Part shown: in pieces, positions 22,521 to 33,320 of the stretch | Numbering within the stretch: position 1 is the first letter of the stretch | Layout of the letters: each line of letters starts with the position of its first letter | Origin: Atopsyche davidsoni | Lineage: Eukaryota > Arthropoda > Insecta > Trichoptera > Hydrobiosidae | DNA: 64,000 nt | Reading direction: 5' to 3' | Assembly (NCBI GenBank): GCA_022113835.1 | Contig: JAILWY010000023.1 | Coordinates: 8,990,001-9,054,000, forward strand | Notes under the pieces: generated by a model | Databases searched by the model: none | What the model saw: only the letters and a program-made list of their open reading frames with translations | Told to the model about the DNA's origin: nothing | Program-made: the position numbers and the translations under genes

Positions 22521-23064
22521 AGATATTACAAATTTATGTGGAAAAAATTGCTTCTATTGGGTGCTGTGAAACCCCATTAAAATGACATTAACAGCAATAA
22601 TTTTAATACTAAGTACTTAAATAAACTATTTTATGATGATTCCTGGCTGTGTTAAGCACCAAAATCTAGAATTCCCTTTGATCAATGAACAACTTAACAA
22701 CCATAATTCTCCCCTTCTTAATATTTTTAAAAATACAATGTGATTCTGCTTCCAAACTAATTGCTTTCAGGTGGCGGCCAGGACAGCCAGGAATCATCAT
22801 AAAATAGTTTATTTAAGTACTTAGTATTAAAATTATTGCTGTTAATGTCATTTTAATGGGGTTTCACAGCACCCAATAGAAGCAATTTTTTCCACATAAA
22901 TTTGTAATATCTATGACTCATGTAATTTTGTTGATTTTGTTATGTATAAACTCGTGTTTTCTATATAGAATCAGTCTTGAAGATGCCGTGTTCGGCGAAA
23001 GAGCTCTCGCTATAAGCAAAATAAACGTAGTCTCCAAAACCATTTGGTTTTATTTTATTGTTAT
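22369..23064. repeat. Long inverted repeat: two 282-bp arms, 132-bp spacer
   Basis: Left arm 22369-22650 and right arm 22783-23064 are exact reverse complements as far as I can check by eye, the same length with no indels. The spacer 22651-22782 is unrelated AT-rich DNA, ending with a short GTGGCGGCCAGG stretch just before the right arm. AAAAT flanks the structure on both sides (22363-22367 with one extra base on the left, 23065-23069 on the right), compatible with a 5-bp target duplication. No transposase or terminal motif of a known family is seen. Possible readings are a fold-back or MITE-type element, a hairpin-RNA source of endogenous siRNA, a recent inverted duplication, or an assembly chimera. 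Confidence 0.9.
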
Positions 23065-23086
23065 AAAATGGAGTATTACAAAATAA
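22913..23086 (+). CDS. Hypothetical small ORF, right arm of the inverted repeat
   Basis: ATG at 22913, 57 codons then TAA. The first 51 or so residues are identical to the ORF in the left arm because the arms are identical; the end (KWSITK) comes from flanking DNA. It has a hydrophobic leader (MTHVILLILLCINSCF), a polar centre and a second hydrophobic patch. The two ORFs diverge from the spacer. Function unknown. Confidence 0.15.
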   Translation: MTHVILLILLCINSCFLYRISLEDAVFGERALAISKINVVSKTIWFYFIVIKWSITK

Positions 23087-23389
23087 ATACCAGTTCCATT
23101 AATTAATGATAAAATAATATATAAAAAAATAAAAAGAAACCAATGCGGAAAAAATGCATGATTAAAATAATGTAATATTTACTAAGTAAATATTGAAATG
23201 AAGTACATTTAACTGTGTTTTCTTTTATAAACTAATTCAATAATATATGGTGTGACAGTGAGTATGTCGACTTCGGAGCGATTTTCATGGAAAATAACTT
23301 TTTACGTGTACCGTAAGCTGTGGATTTCCCAGGTGAGAGTTGGTTTTGCATGCAAATATGTAGTATAAATAGATATTGGAAGTACTTAC

Positions 23390-23501
23390 ACTAATTGTGT
23401 TGTCCATTTCAAAGTTTAGCATGGAACAAGAAGAACTATGCCGATGTCCCGGTAGACATCGACAATATTCAAGATGATGTAAACAATACCTCCCGCATCG
23501 C
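23390..23501 (-). other. Candidate minus-strand exon, 112 nt
   Basis: Acceptor gctgtgttttgttttggcag and donor ATTAGT|GTAAGTAC are both strong on the minus strand. Entered from the exon at 23726-23768 (one base carried over), it reads DAGGIVYIILNIVDVYRDIG then IVLLVPC and stops at 23416-23418: a hydrophobic, membrane-like segment. Alternatively a downstream ATG opens MLNFEMDNTIS to the donor in phase 0, which would join the Pdk1 phase-0 acceptors. It may therefore be the 3' coding part of a small-protein gene, a Pdk1 leader exon or a non-coding RNA exon. Confidence 0.4.
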
Positions 23502-23725
23502 CTGCCAAAACAAAACACAGCAAATGTCGTCAGCTCTTTGAGCTACACCCAGCACGGTAATCGAGTTACACCTCTGCGAGTCGAGGTGTGCAAACATGTC
23601 TTGTTTCCGCGCACCTTGTCGCGCCAACGGCGGTACAGCTGATTGGGAAGGAAACCGGAGAAAAAACCGAAAGGAATGAAAATGGTAAAAAATAGGTCTC
23701 TGCAATTTCACAACCAAATACTTAC

Positions 23726-23768
23726 AGTTTGGATGCGTTCTGAATTTACTTGATTTCTTTTTCATAGA
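23726..23768 (-). other. Candidate minus-strand exon, 43 nt
   Basis: Acceptor gcatcattgtgatttttag, then TCT ATG AAA AAG and on to the donor CCAAACT|GTAAGTATT. The ATG (23765-23763) opens MKKKSSKFRTHPN plus one base. It is separated from the exon at 23390-23501 by a 224-nt intron of typical insect size, and the joined frame runs 41 codons to a stop. Two adjacent exons with four good splice sites on one strand are the best evidence for a transcript in the upstream half of the window. Confidence 0.38.
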
Positions 23769-24916
23769 CTAAAAATCACAATGATGCGCTAATAATTAAA
23801 TATACGACAGTACATGTGATTGATAATATATAATAAAATATTACTGCCGATTTAAGTAAAGCAAACGAAATCAAGTGCGTTTAAAAAATGTATGGTTTAA
23901 TATATTTCCGATGTAAAAGCAGCAAGTTTTCAGCCCGATAGTAAAAATATCTACGTATTTTTTGAAAGGAAATTTCCAGTTCAACCCTAGGAAAGCTTTT
24001 CATTACGCAGTTGAAAACTTTCGCAGTAAACATGTTGCAACGTGGGATTCTAGCCTATTTCCCGTCGAGGAAAATACCAGATCCGGAAACGCGGGGGCGT
24101 GGAGGCATGGAAAATCCGGATCATTAAAATTCTCACAACAGCCAGACAGGTTGTGGCGGTTTATTTACGGCGACACCCTTCAGCGTCCGACGAGCGCCGG
24201 CGAGGCCGCGGTTACAAACAGGTCTGATTCGCGGATAAGACTTTTGACTTTTCCAGGCCGACCGGATGCGAAACTCGTGTGACACCGACTCACTTGGCGT
24301 CGATAATCAATCCAACGTACAAACGAATGCAAATAGCATGCAGAAGGTGGGTTTGTTTTCAATTATTGTTGACTTCTATCGAATCGAATTAGTATTGAAA
24401 TCGATCGAGCGACAAGCTCGCGCGACAGTACCTATCGAGATAATTACACAATAACCTTAATATTATACAGATAAACAAACCATATAATAGACGCTGTGCC
24501 CGATTGAGTCGGCGAGCATTATAAAAAAAACTTTTTTCCTTTAAATACGTAGGAGAATAAATATTAAATAAAATCAAAGGTTACTTAGTAAGTCTGTTCA
24601 CTGAACGAACTTTTCCTCTTTCTGTAATTTTTCTACCCTCGTTTTCCACATTTGTGTGGATGAGTCATCTCGAGAATTCCTTCGCCATAAAAATGTCTCT
24701 TGCGGGAGTTTTCCAAGACGTATATCCGAAAAATAAACAAAACAAATATCGAATTAGCCATTTTTTAACCCACTTCACCAATTTTGTTAAAGTAAGCACA
24801 TCAGCAAAAGAGAAGTTGCGGATGTTTTAAATTGAGCAATTAAACGATTAGTTGGCGCAGTGAGTTTAAAATCAGAGCGGGCATTTTCATCCATAATAAA
24901 CATTTTACATATTACA

Positions 24917-24970
<54 letters not shown>

Positions 24971-25327
24971 TGTAATATGTATGAATGTAATTTTGCTGTA
25001 AATTCATATTACTGATGACGTTGAACTTTGCCAGGCCCTCTAGTTTTGAACACCATGCCTTCCACATTATCCGTCACCTAGCTGAGACTTGGTGTCCGTC
25101 ATATTTTGTTGAAACACTTGGCTCAAATTTTCAAATACCTCCAAAATACTCTACTTATAGTTTTAATAAAAACGAGTTGCTAGTTAAACTTGTGTGAACA
25201 TATTGCAATTATTTTAAAACCATATAAACATGAAGTGGAGTGGGAAGTTTTGATTAATTTTATTTAATCACTGTTTTATTTTACGTCTTTTAATTTAACC
25301 AAACGTATAGCTAATTAATATACTTAC
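23769..25327. other. Intergenic or intronic DNA
   Basis: No gene supported. Positions 23960-24300 have higher GC and an open frame of 106 codons on the plus strand, but it lacks an ATG and splice sites. The rest is AT-rich and includes the TA palindrome at 24907-24980. Confidence 0.4.
24907..24980. repeat. Palindromic (TA)n array
   Basis: About 46 bases of alternating TA flanked by perfect 14-bp inverted arms (acatattacattca and its complement), so the whole 74 bp is self-complementary. It may form a cruciform or reflect replication slippage at a palindrome. Confidence 0.9.
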
Positions 25328-25357
25328 GTGTTTAATCACAGACTGCAGTCGGCTCTT
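25328..25357 (-). other. Candidate 30-nt micro-exon
   Basis: On the minus strand agcataattttaag is followed by AAGAGCCGACTG and on to the donor AAACAC|GTAAGTATA. The exon is ten codons, KSRLQSVIKH, phase 0 at both ends. The acceptor is a tandem AAGAAG (NAGNAG), and a third AG inside (CTGCAG) would also keep frame. The donor is strong and the acceptor moderate. It lies between the candidate exons at 50049-50096 and 23726-23768 and keeps their frame. It could be chance. Confidence 0.22.
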
Positions 25358-28300
25358 CTTAAAATTATGCTATTATATAATTTTAGAGTTATTGTTTAAA
25401 AATCTACAGCAGCCGACAAAATATATTGTAAACGTTTGCAGGTGCCATTTAACAAATTGCAGTGGTTATCTTAAATCTGTAATTCTCTCGATGAGTTTTA
25501 CGATCCCTCCAAGGTTATTGCGTTGGCATGATTTCCTATTATTGAAAAGTCATCGAACCAATCGCGGTGTCTAGACATTTTAACTATGGTAACTTTATTC
25601 TTTACCGTATTCGTTTAAAAAAATGCATTGGAGCTGGGTCATAAATCTAACAACAAAAAAATTACATCATTTTTATTATCGCATGGGTGAGATGTAATGA
25701 TATACTTGTATGTCGAATGCCAACTGCAATTATATTAAAAAAATATACTCTCCCATATAGCGAGCGAAACTGAACCCGGAGTTTGAAACTGAAAAGGACG
25801 CAGGTGTAGAAATTTAATCAGAAAATTACTATTAAAAATCCTTTCAATAAAAAGAGGATTATGATAAAAACAGCAGTACAAAAAAAAATTTCGAGCTTAA
25901 ATATTCATCGTTTAATTAAAGGGCGCCTTTTATAAAAGAATTCAACTCGGAATGCGGATTTATATTTTACGAGTAAACTTTACTGAACCTGTGATTATGG
26001 TAATTTTTTTAATACAATAGTAATGTATTGCGCGTCAATTTTTGTAATAAAATAACTAAATATTTAAAAATAATATTACATATTACACTCGTAAGCATTT
26101 AATTGAATGTGTTAATTTATCAAGTGGGCTGATAGTTGATTTATCATATTCAAATAATTCAGAAATTGATATAGGATCCAAATACAAATTAATCCAAATT
26201 ATATAATAAATATGTGAAATAAATAATGAAGCCTAGAGAATAACGAAGGGCATTCATTTCCATAAAAGGGATTTCAAAATTAGTGTTCCTGCATGAAAAT
26301 AAAATATAATGTTAATCCCTATATTACTGAAAAGTAAAATTGCATTTCACTACCTTCATAAAAATGATACAAATATGAAACTCATTAAGTAATCGTGAAT
26401 AAATGATCATTAATCATAATTTTTGTATTTGGATCGATCTCAATCGACATCGGACTAAAAATATTTTTGACATCGCGTTCACTCTCGCAGAAGTACGACT
26501 TAAATTAGAGACGATGCCGATAACGGTGATGGTGACGAATGGTTGGGCGCCCCTCTCGAGCCCCCTCGGCCGTCGCCCCCGCCAGACGGAGGGCGGGGGT
26601 GCAAGGACAACTATAACTCGATGAACGAACTCTTTCGGGGGGTGCGTAGCTCGGGTGAGCGACCCCGCCCGAGGGGTCGTGCCGCGCCGAGACGCAGGGT
26701 TCACTATACACACCGACCCATATACATCGATGACTATTAGTACCATATATACGAGTATTTACGAGCGCACGTTTCATTGTAATGGATTGTCTGTCTGAAT
26801 TGTTTATACATCATTTTATTATCATCTCAAATGCAAACATTTTTATAAAAATAATAGATGCTTTTGTCATTTGATTTTACGACATACTATGTTTCGAAAT
26901 TCAATATTTTTGACAGAGAGTATTTAGTGGAATTCCATTTTAATATTTTAAATAATTTTCCATATATAGATTTTTATTGGTGACCGGTTTCGCCAACCTT
27001 TCACATTGGCGAAACCGGTCACCAATAAAAATCTATATGTGGGAAAATCACTCAAGTATTTTACTTATTATTAAAATATACTATGTCTCTTTACATGAAT
27101 CTTGTTTAACTTTGTACCATATGGTATTTGTGAAAAAAATAATCAATTGACAGCAATGCAAATTTTCGCATATCAGTGTAAGGCCTATCAAAATTAGGAA
27201 ACCTACGTTTATGGAATTCCCCGAACATGAAAGCTTTCGAACACCTCTATAAACTCAATCCCGCAATATTGGTTTCTCATTGCACCTAACTGGTGGTAGA
27301 ACATTACATTTTGTCAATGAAGAAACATTTGGCACGTGTCGAGGTTTTTCTGTAAATGAAGTGCGGAATAAATTGCTGCGGTTAACCAACATCTGTCCAC
27401 AAGGAAAAAAGTCACCGAAGAACCAACGTCATCCAATGAACAGGATTGTGACAAATGAAGATCAAGAACAATATGCCGATGATGAAGTCAAAATTACGTG
27501 GCACCGAAGGCTTTGTCACATATTGTAGGTGATGTCGTGCTTTCCGAATACTAAAAGACTTCCGTATGCGACGGATTATCAAATGTTTCGTTGAGAGCCG
27601 TACTGGACGTGACACGTTCTAATAACTAACTTTAAATTCGTCAGTTGGTACTTGTTTGTTTCTATATTTATTATTAAACGATTAATATGATTTATTAAAA
27701 TATATAATGATAAAAAAAAAATCGTGCAATGGACGTGTGTGGAATATCAACGCACTGAAGATAGGCAAACAGGGGTAGGACTCTGGTTACCTATCTAAAT
27801 AAATAAATAAAAAAACTCCTCTCCCTCGGATCTCCGGTACATTTGCACGGCAATGGACTCGGATGGGGTCGGGGAATGTCATCGAGGATTCTTACTGGAA
27901 GAGATTGAATTGCCGTCTCGGCCACGCGAGGAGAGCGGATTCCTATTCCGCGACTCCACCCCAGGAGAAGTCCAAAACAGATTCATTTTATTTTTATAAT
28001 TGTGAGTTCTTTTGTTGTGGCACCCTATTTGAATTATTTAAGAAATAAGTGGTTGTATTTTGAGGGGGTGTTACAAATACTAATAAATACTACAGTAAGA
28101 TATATTTTTTAAAATAAATTACCAATATTTATAATGAAAAGTTGATAGGATATATTCGACTAAAGGGAGACTTTTAGTTGAAGAGGTATTTACTTTTTTT
28201 TGCATCACATATTCTACAATACGAATACGGTTCACCGATAGAAGAAAAAATTGTAATTTGGAGCCGTTGGATTTTATTAATTTATGTTAAAGAAAAATAT

Positions 28301-28589
28301 GACAAAAAGTTAAAAAAAATAAATTAAATACAAATTAACAAAAATAATACGTTTTATGCAAGTCTGTAGAATTGTACAGGAAAGGTTACTATTTGCCACA
28401 AACTTCTATCGAAATACTCAACACGTGTTCGAGTTGCGACCGAAAAGGCGGCAAAGCTAATACAAATTTAGAGAACACTCGACCGAGTCTTTCGGTTGCT
28501 TCTTTCGGGTGCCCTAGCAAAAAATAGCCCCAGGCATAGTTATCGTTTGCCGAGGAACGGTTCAAAGCTGCGAGATCAACATTACAAAA
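25358..28589. other. AT-rich DNA with two GC-balanced patches
   Basis: No gene supported. Positions 26510-26700 are CpG-rich with overlapping open frames on both strands and no splice sites. Positions 27830-27990 are GC-balanced and open in two frames: one from ATG at 27863 and one reading AMDSDGVGECHRGFLLEEIE from an ATG at 27853. Neither is flanked by usable splice sites. The remainder is AT-rich. Confidence 0.35.
26956..27046. repeat. Long hairpin with 33-bp perfect stem
   Basis: Arms 26964-26996 and 27006-27038 are perfect complements (inner sequence GGTGACCGGTTTCGCCAA) with a 9-base loop. Beyond a G:T position the pairing continues outwards to about 26956 and 27046. The shape and size match a precursor-microRNA-like hairpin or a small fold-back element. 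No known microRNA sequence is recognised. Confidence 0.85.
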
Positions 28590-29790
28590 GATTTCGGTAC
28601 TGCATCACCACGTGGGCACCGCAGGTAGGAGGCAGCGCGGGCGGCGCGGGCAGCGCGGGCAGGCGCCGGCGCTCCTCGAGGCGAGTTCGGCGGCTTTCGG
28701 CGGAATCGAGGACCGCGAGGAAGCGGATCCAGTTCCAGTCGAAAACGCACGCGGCAGCGGCACATTTTCGAATAACGAACGCCGGCTTCCCGCCAAAAAG
28801 CCCGGCCGCCGTCGGGCGAGGCGCGGGGCGGGAGGGCGGGCGGGGCGGGGGCGCGGGGCCGCGCGGCGTCCTCGCTCGGTCCAATGCTCCTTGCGCGGTC
28901 CTTGCCCGCTGCGCTGCGGGCCTCCGCGCCGTGTCGCGCCCGCCCGCTTGCCCGCTTGCCCGCCTGCTCGCGGCCTCGCGCGGTCAGCGTCTCGCGACTG
29001 GACCCTCGGCGGACGGAAGGCGCGGCGCGCTCGCATGCGAGTGCACTCGGACATGACCGGAGGTAATGAGTGGAGAAAAACAACGACTTATTCGGGTGAT
29101 TTAATGTTAATAATGGCCGCCTCACTAAATGTATTATTCTTGCCGATTAAACGGGGTAAGCTCCGATTGAACGCCGGTAAGCGGGTCATTCACAGCCGAT
29201 TGTCGATAATCATACTTATGTCGAAAATAATATTTTTAAGATGCGTGCGCGATGATGATCCGTTTTTGCACTTTCATTCCGAGTCAGTGCAAATGAGTAG
29301 CAAAATAAACGTCTTTTGTCCGCAAAAGGAAACGGCGACGGCGACGGCGATGACCCGCGCCTCATTTATAAGTCTGTAACATTCCTCCGCCGAGCCGAAC
29401 GACCCTCCGAGTCTCCCCCGGCCCGCGGCCCGCGTCCCTCGCGCACCCCGCGGGCCGCGGATAGCTTTCGTTCACTCGCACTGCGCTTCCGTCTCGGGCG
29501 AAGGCGCCGCATCCCACTCGAGGGTTTCCTTCCGACGCGACGCGGTCTCGCTCGCTCGCGGTCGGCCATCTGCGCGCGCGCAGGTCTGTCGCCCCCTCGC
29601 CCCGCGCCCCTCTCCCCGCGCCCATCACCTGCCGCGTGAATCACCCCGCGCCGGAGAGCAGCGCCTCCCTCCCCGGCCAGGACGAGCCGCCCCGACTCGC
29701 CTGCCCTCCGCGTCTGTTTTGGAGCTTCCCGACCATCACCCGCACCACAAGCGGCAGATCGGGCAGATTCGGGCTCTATCGATGGACGTC
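28590..29790. other. CpG island pair with repeats
   Basis: Two strongly CpG-rich blocks (28590-29060 and 29390-29780) joined by ordinary sequence. They contain GCGGGC repeats near 28630-28665, CCCGCTTG repeats at 28935-28970 and GGCGAC repeats near 29335-29350. Open frames of up to 255 codons span the area on both strands, but they mirror one another, as GC-rich DNA does. A plus-strand donor GGAG|GTAATGAG at about 29060 follows an ATG at 29035. The block could be a promoter or enhancer; no gene is assigned. Confidence 0.35.
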
Positions 29791-32700
29791 CGATCAGTAT
29801 TTTTGAAGAATCCGGGATAGAAAAAACTTCAATTTTAATGAACCGTTCCTATTTTCTAGGAAATTTCTTATTACGTATAGATAGATTTCTGGAACTTACT
29901 TACATAATATTAAAACAAAAAAGAAAACTAAATTTGTTTAAAAATGTCACACCTATAGTAAAACGGAAGTTTCTAAATAAATGTGTACTATAAGTTTGCC
30001 ATAAGCCTACGATGACGCTAAACCGAATTACAAATATCCTGGTGGAAATTATTCGCTCGCTCGATACGAACGAAGAATACTAATGAAGAAAGAGTATCGT
30101 CAACCCTAGTTACAGTAGCGATCATCACCGACTAGATGATTAGCTGCACTAGTAAATTCATTAGTCAGGACGAATATACGGTGGGGGAGGGGGTAGTTCA
30201 GTTTTCAATAATTAATGAAACCAGAGGCTTAGTAATAAAAACACGAATATGACAAAGAATAAAAACTAAAGAATAAAAGAAAATAGGTTTTATAATGATA
30301 ATTTATTATTATAAGGTGATAACGTGTTATTACTAAGTATGATGACTATTCTATCATACCTCAAGCAAAAATGTGCGTCGGGCGGTGTAATCAGATTTGA
30401 ACCGAAGTGACCTTCGGCTTTGCTCAGAACGTGTCCATCTTATTAAATGATCCAATATTTCGATAAGTTTTCTTAGCGACTGAGGCTTTGAGTAATGGCA
30501 TCGTATGTTGGTAATTTTCATGCCGTTCGTCTCCGGCCCGCGAGTGTGTACATTTCAAAACGTGTCGGAGAGTAATTAAAGTTGACCGAATCCATTGAAC
30601 TTTTGATGGTATGCGACTAACTCGCGTTCATGTCGAGTCAGTTCGGTCACGGAAAAAATATACTATACTTCCATTTACATACTTTACTAAAAAAATTAAT
30701 AAATGATATGTTTATTTTTATTTTTACAATAAACGTTTGGGGTTTCCGCTTTAAGCTATTGCTTTGATAAATTGGAGCACGACATCTCGATAATAATTTT
30801 ATTCTACCTGTAAAATAAACACGCACATAAAATTGAAAAATAAACACCAAAATTACGAGGGGAGATTAAAATTACAGTTAAAGCTCGGGTAGAAGAGTTC
30901 GGTTGACTGAAAAATGCTCCGAAATACTTTAAAATACCCTGTATATGTATAAATAACTTATATGTATTCCTAATTCCTAAAAAAAAAATATTCCTACGCC
31001 AGAAGACAATATAAATTTATCTGTAGCGTAGTTTGCGATGTCTACTGTGTCGTCCTCACAGCGGAGCAGATGTTCAATCAAGAGGGAGCATTATCCTCAA
31101 AGTCGATCGAACATTTACAATATTGATAAAACAACGCAGACGAATTTGACAGTATTACTCTAAGCAGACGGGCGGATAAATCAAAATCAAAGGTAACAAA
31201 CAAGCAATAAAAACGACGGAAGAGAAATTTACTTTCATTCTACTGTGATTTATTGTCAGTCTCGAAAATATACGGTCAAATTATAATCCCTCGGAGGGCG
31301 GAGTGGTTCACAAAGCGTTTATTTATGGAATTCATTTAGATGAAAATAATAACGAAGGATCGTGCTTAGTTGAATTTAATTTTATTCCGTTCGCTTTGAT
31401 TTAGGGCCGGGGTTAAGAAACGTACCCTTCCGCTGCGACGGACATCCGCACGTCGTCGGGCTACGAAAAGGCCAAGTCTACTGTCGGCGGCCGCGGGACT
31501 CGGAGGCCGTCTGGACGCGGGGAGAGCCACCGAGAGTCACCCGCTTTCTAAGCCACACCGACTATTGTTTCAAATAAGTTGCCGATAAAAAATATATGAG
31601 AGTAAACAAATTCCGCAAATTAATACTAAATTATTTATAAACCAATTCTGACGTGTATTGCTTACGATTCGCCATCGATTATACTGAATCAGAAATGGAA
31701 CAATTTAGGTGAATCTTAATCAGTTTTGAATACACCTCTAATAATGATACGCGAGCGAACCGGTTCTCGATAACGACTAGGGCACAATAATTTAGACACA
31801 CACGATTTAAACTAGAAGATAAAATATTTTTAAACAATTATGCTAGCATTAAATATTACTAAGAGGAATCCTTATTAAAAAATTGTCAAGCTCAAGCTCA
31901 AAAAGTAACAAGCTCATTTCCAAAGTTGTATAAAAACTTTGCAATTTTGTTGAATTATAAAATAAAATTGAGTAATTACTAATCTAATATTTTCACAGTA
32001 TTCAGTTTTGATTCAACGCGTAATCAATCTATTGTAGTTGGCCTGACTTACGTGGGTTACGTTTCTAGCGCTTATATTGTATCAAGTACAATACTTCATG
32101 CACAGTTATACGAAACAGAAAATATGTGCTTGATTACCTTTAGTATTATAACAGTGTGGATAATAATTTACCATCCTGACAGTGTCTTGTTTGTGCCGAT
32201 CGACAGCAAACAACAGTTCGCAAAGCGGACGTGCTTGAAGATGTTTCAATGCGCTTGTACGCAAACCGAACGCACGCCGCGTGCTCGTGATGAGGAAACG
32301 GAAACAAAAAGTGCAAAAACAGCAGAACGGTTATGAAGAGCGCACTCGACTAGCGGTGCGTGCGGGCTCCGCTCTCTACGGGCGGGCGAACCCACTCCCG
32401 GGAAATCACTAGGATCGGGATGCGTGCAAATAACACGTGCATTACCTAAAATTGAATACAAAAATTCAATGAAATCATAGCCTTATGAATAAATATCAAA
32501 TCAATTAATAAAAAAATAAAGACTCAATCGCTCAAGCAAGGATAACGTAAGGGTGACATACGTATCGAAGAAAGTTACAAAACCTAGTTCGAGACAGTGT
32601 TATATCGCTTGATGTGCCAATAACTGTAAATATCGACCATAATCCTTAAAAAAATAATACAGGCAATGCGAATGACGTTTTGAATGAAAATGTACATATT

Positions 32701-32879
32701 TACACGTATCCTATTTCTAAATGTACAACATAAATTCATCGGCCGTGACACTCTGTAGAGGCTACACAATCGATCAGAGGCATTATTTATCCTCGTATAT
32801 TCAAATAAGCCCTCAAATTGAATTACAACGAAAGAGGCATTATTGATATATATGGGAGCACTTATGTAATTTTACACGT
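29791..32879. other. AT-rich intergenic DNA
   Basis: No gene supported. A small GC patch lies at 31430-31530. At 32433 a good minus-strand acceptor (attcaattttag|GTAATG) precedes 64 open codons to a stop; the frame is Arg/Ser-rich with no recognisable motif and is not called. A strong minus-strand donor CCCAC|GTAAGTCAGG at about 32050 has no in-frame exon. Confidence 0.35.
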
Positions 32880-33320
32880 AATGGGCCCAGAGAACGGGAA
32901 ACGATCCGATCGGGGGCCGCGCCGCGGGAGCGGTGATGCTCGATTTGTTTCTCAATTTATGTATTTCGAGACAGGTGTCCCGCGCCGGTCGTCGGTAAAC
33001 AAACCGACCGCGAGCATCGAGGAGCGCGGCCGCCGGCACGCGCCCCGCCGGCTCTCAGGGGTCCCCGGCCTCCCCGGCCCTCCCCGGCCATCACACTCAC
33101 TGCATTCCCTCGGTTGACAATCCTACTCACACACGAGAATACGATGCGCCGCACGCACACGCGGCACAACAAGCAAGATGGCGGGTTTCCCTCCAAAACG
33201 CGCGGGGTTGATGACCTGCGCGCGTCCCGCGTCCCGCGTCCCGCGTCCCGCGCCCGCGTCCTGCGTTCAGGCCGACTCCCGCAGCAGGCCGCAGCTTTGC
33301 CGGCGTGAACTTACAGCCGA
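32880..33320. other. CpG island with 7-bp repeat
   Basis: CpG-rich block containing CGTCCCG repeats at 33213-33255. On the minus strand TCTCGTGT|GTGAGTAGG at about 33124 and TCGGCT|GTAAGTTCA at about 33313 are good donors without clear exons. On the plus strand ATG at 33178 (context aagATGG) opens MAGFPPKRAGLM, extended by the repeat. A promoter is possible; no product is assigned. Confidence 0.3.

Noticed and set aside
23962..24282. 106-codon plus-strand frame
   Set aside because: Begins at TTG with no ATG near the start, and has no splice sites or motif.
27280..27528. Frame ending ITWHRRLCHIL, recalling the WHRRLGH motif of Copia-type polyproteins
   Set aside because: The match is only a few residues, the frame stops at once afterwards and nothing else of a Copia element is present.
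28612..29379. 255-codon open frame on the plus strand
   Set aside because: It runs through a CpG island with repeats, is mirrored by long frames on the opposite strand, and has no domain and no consistent codon pattern across its GC-rich and AT-rich halves.
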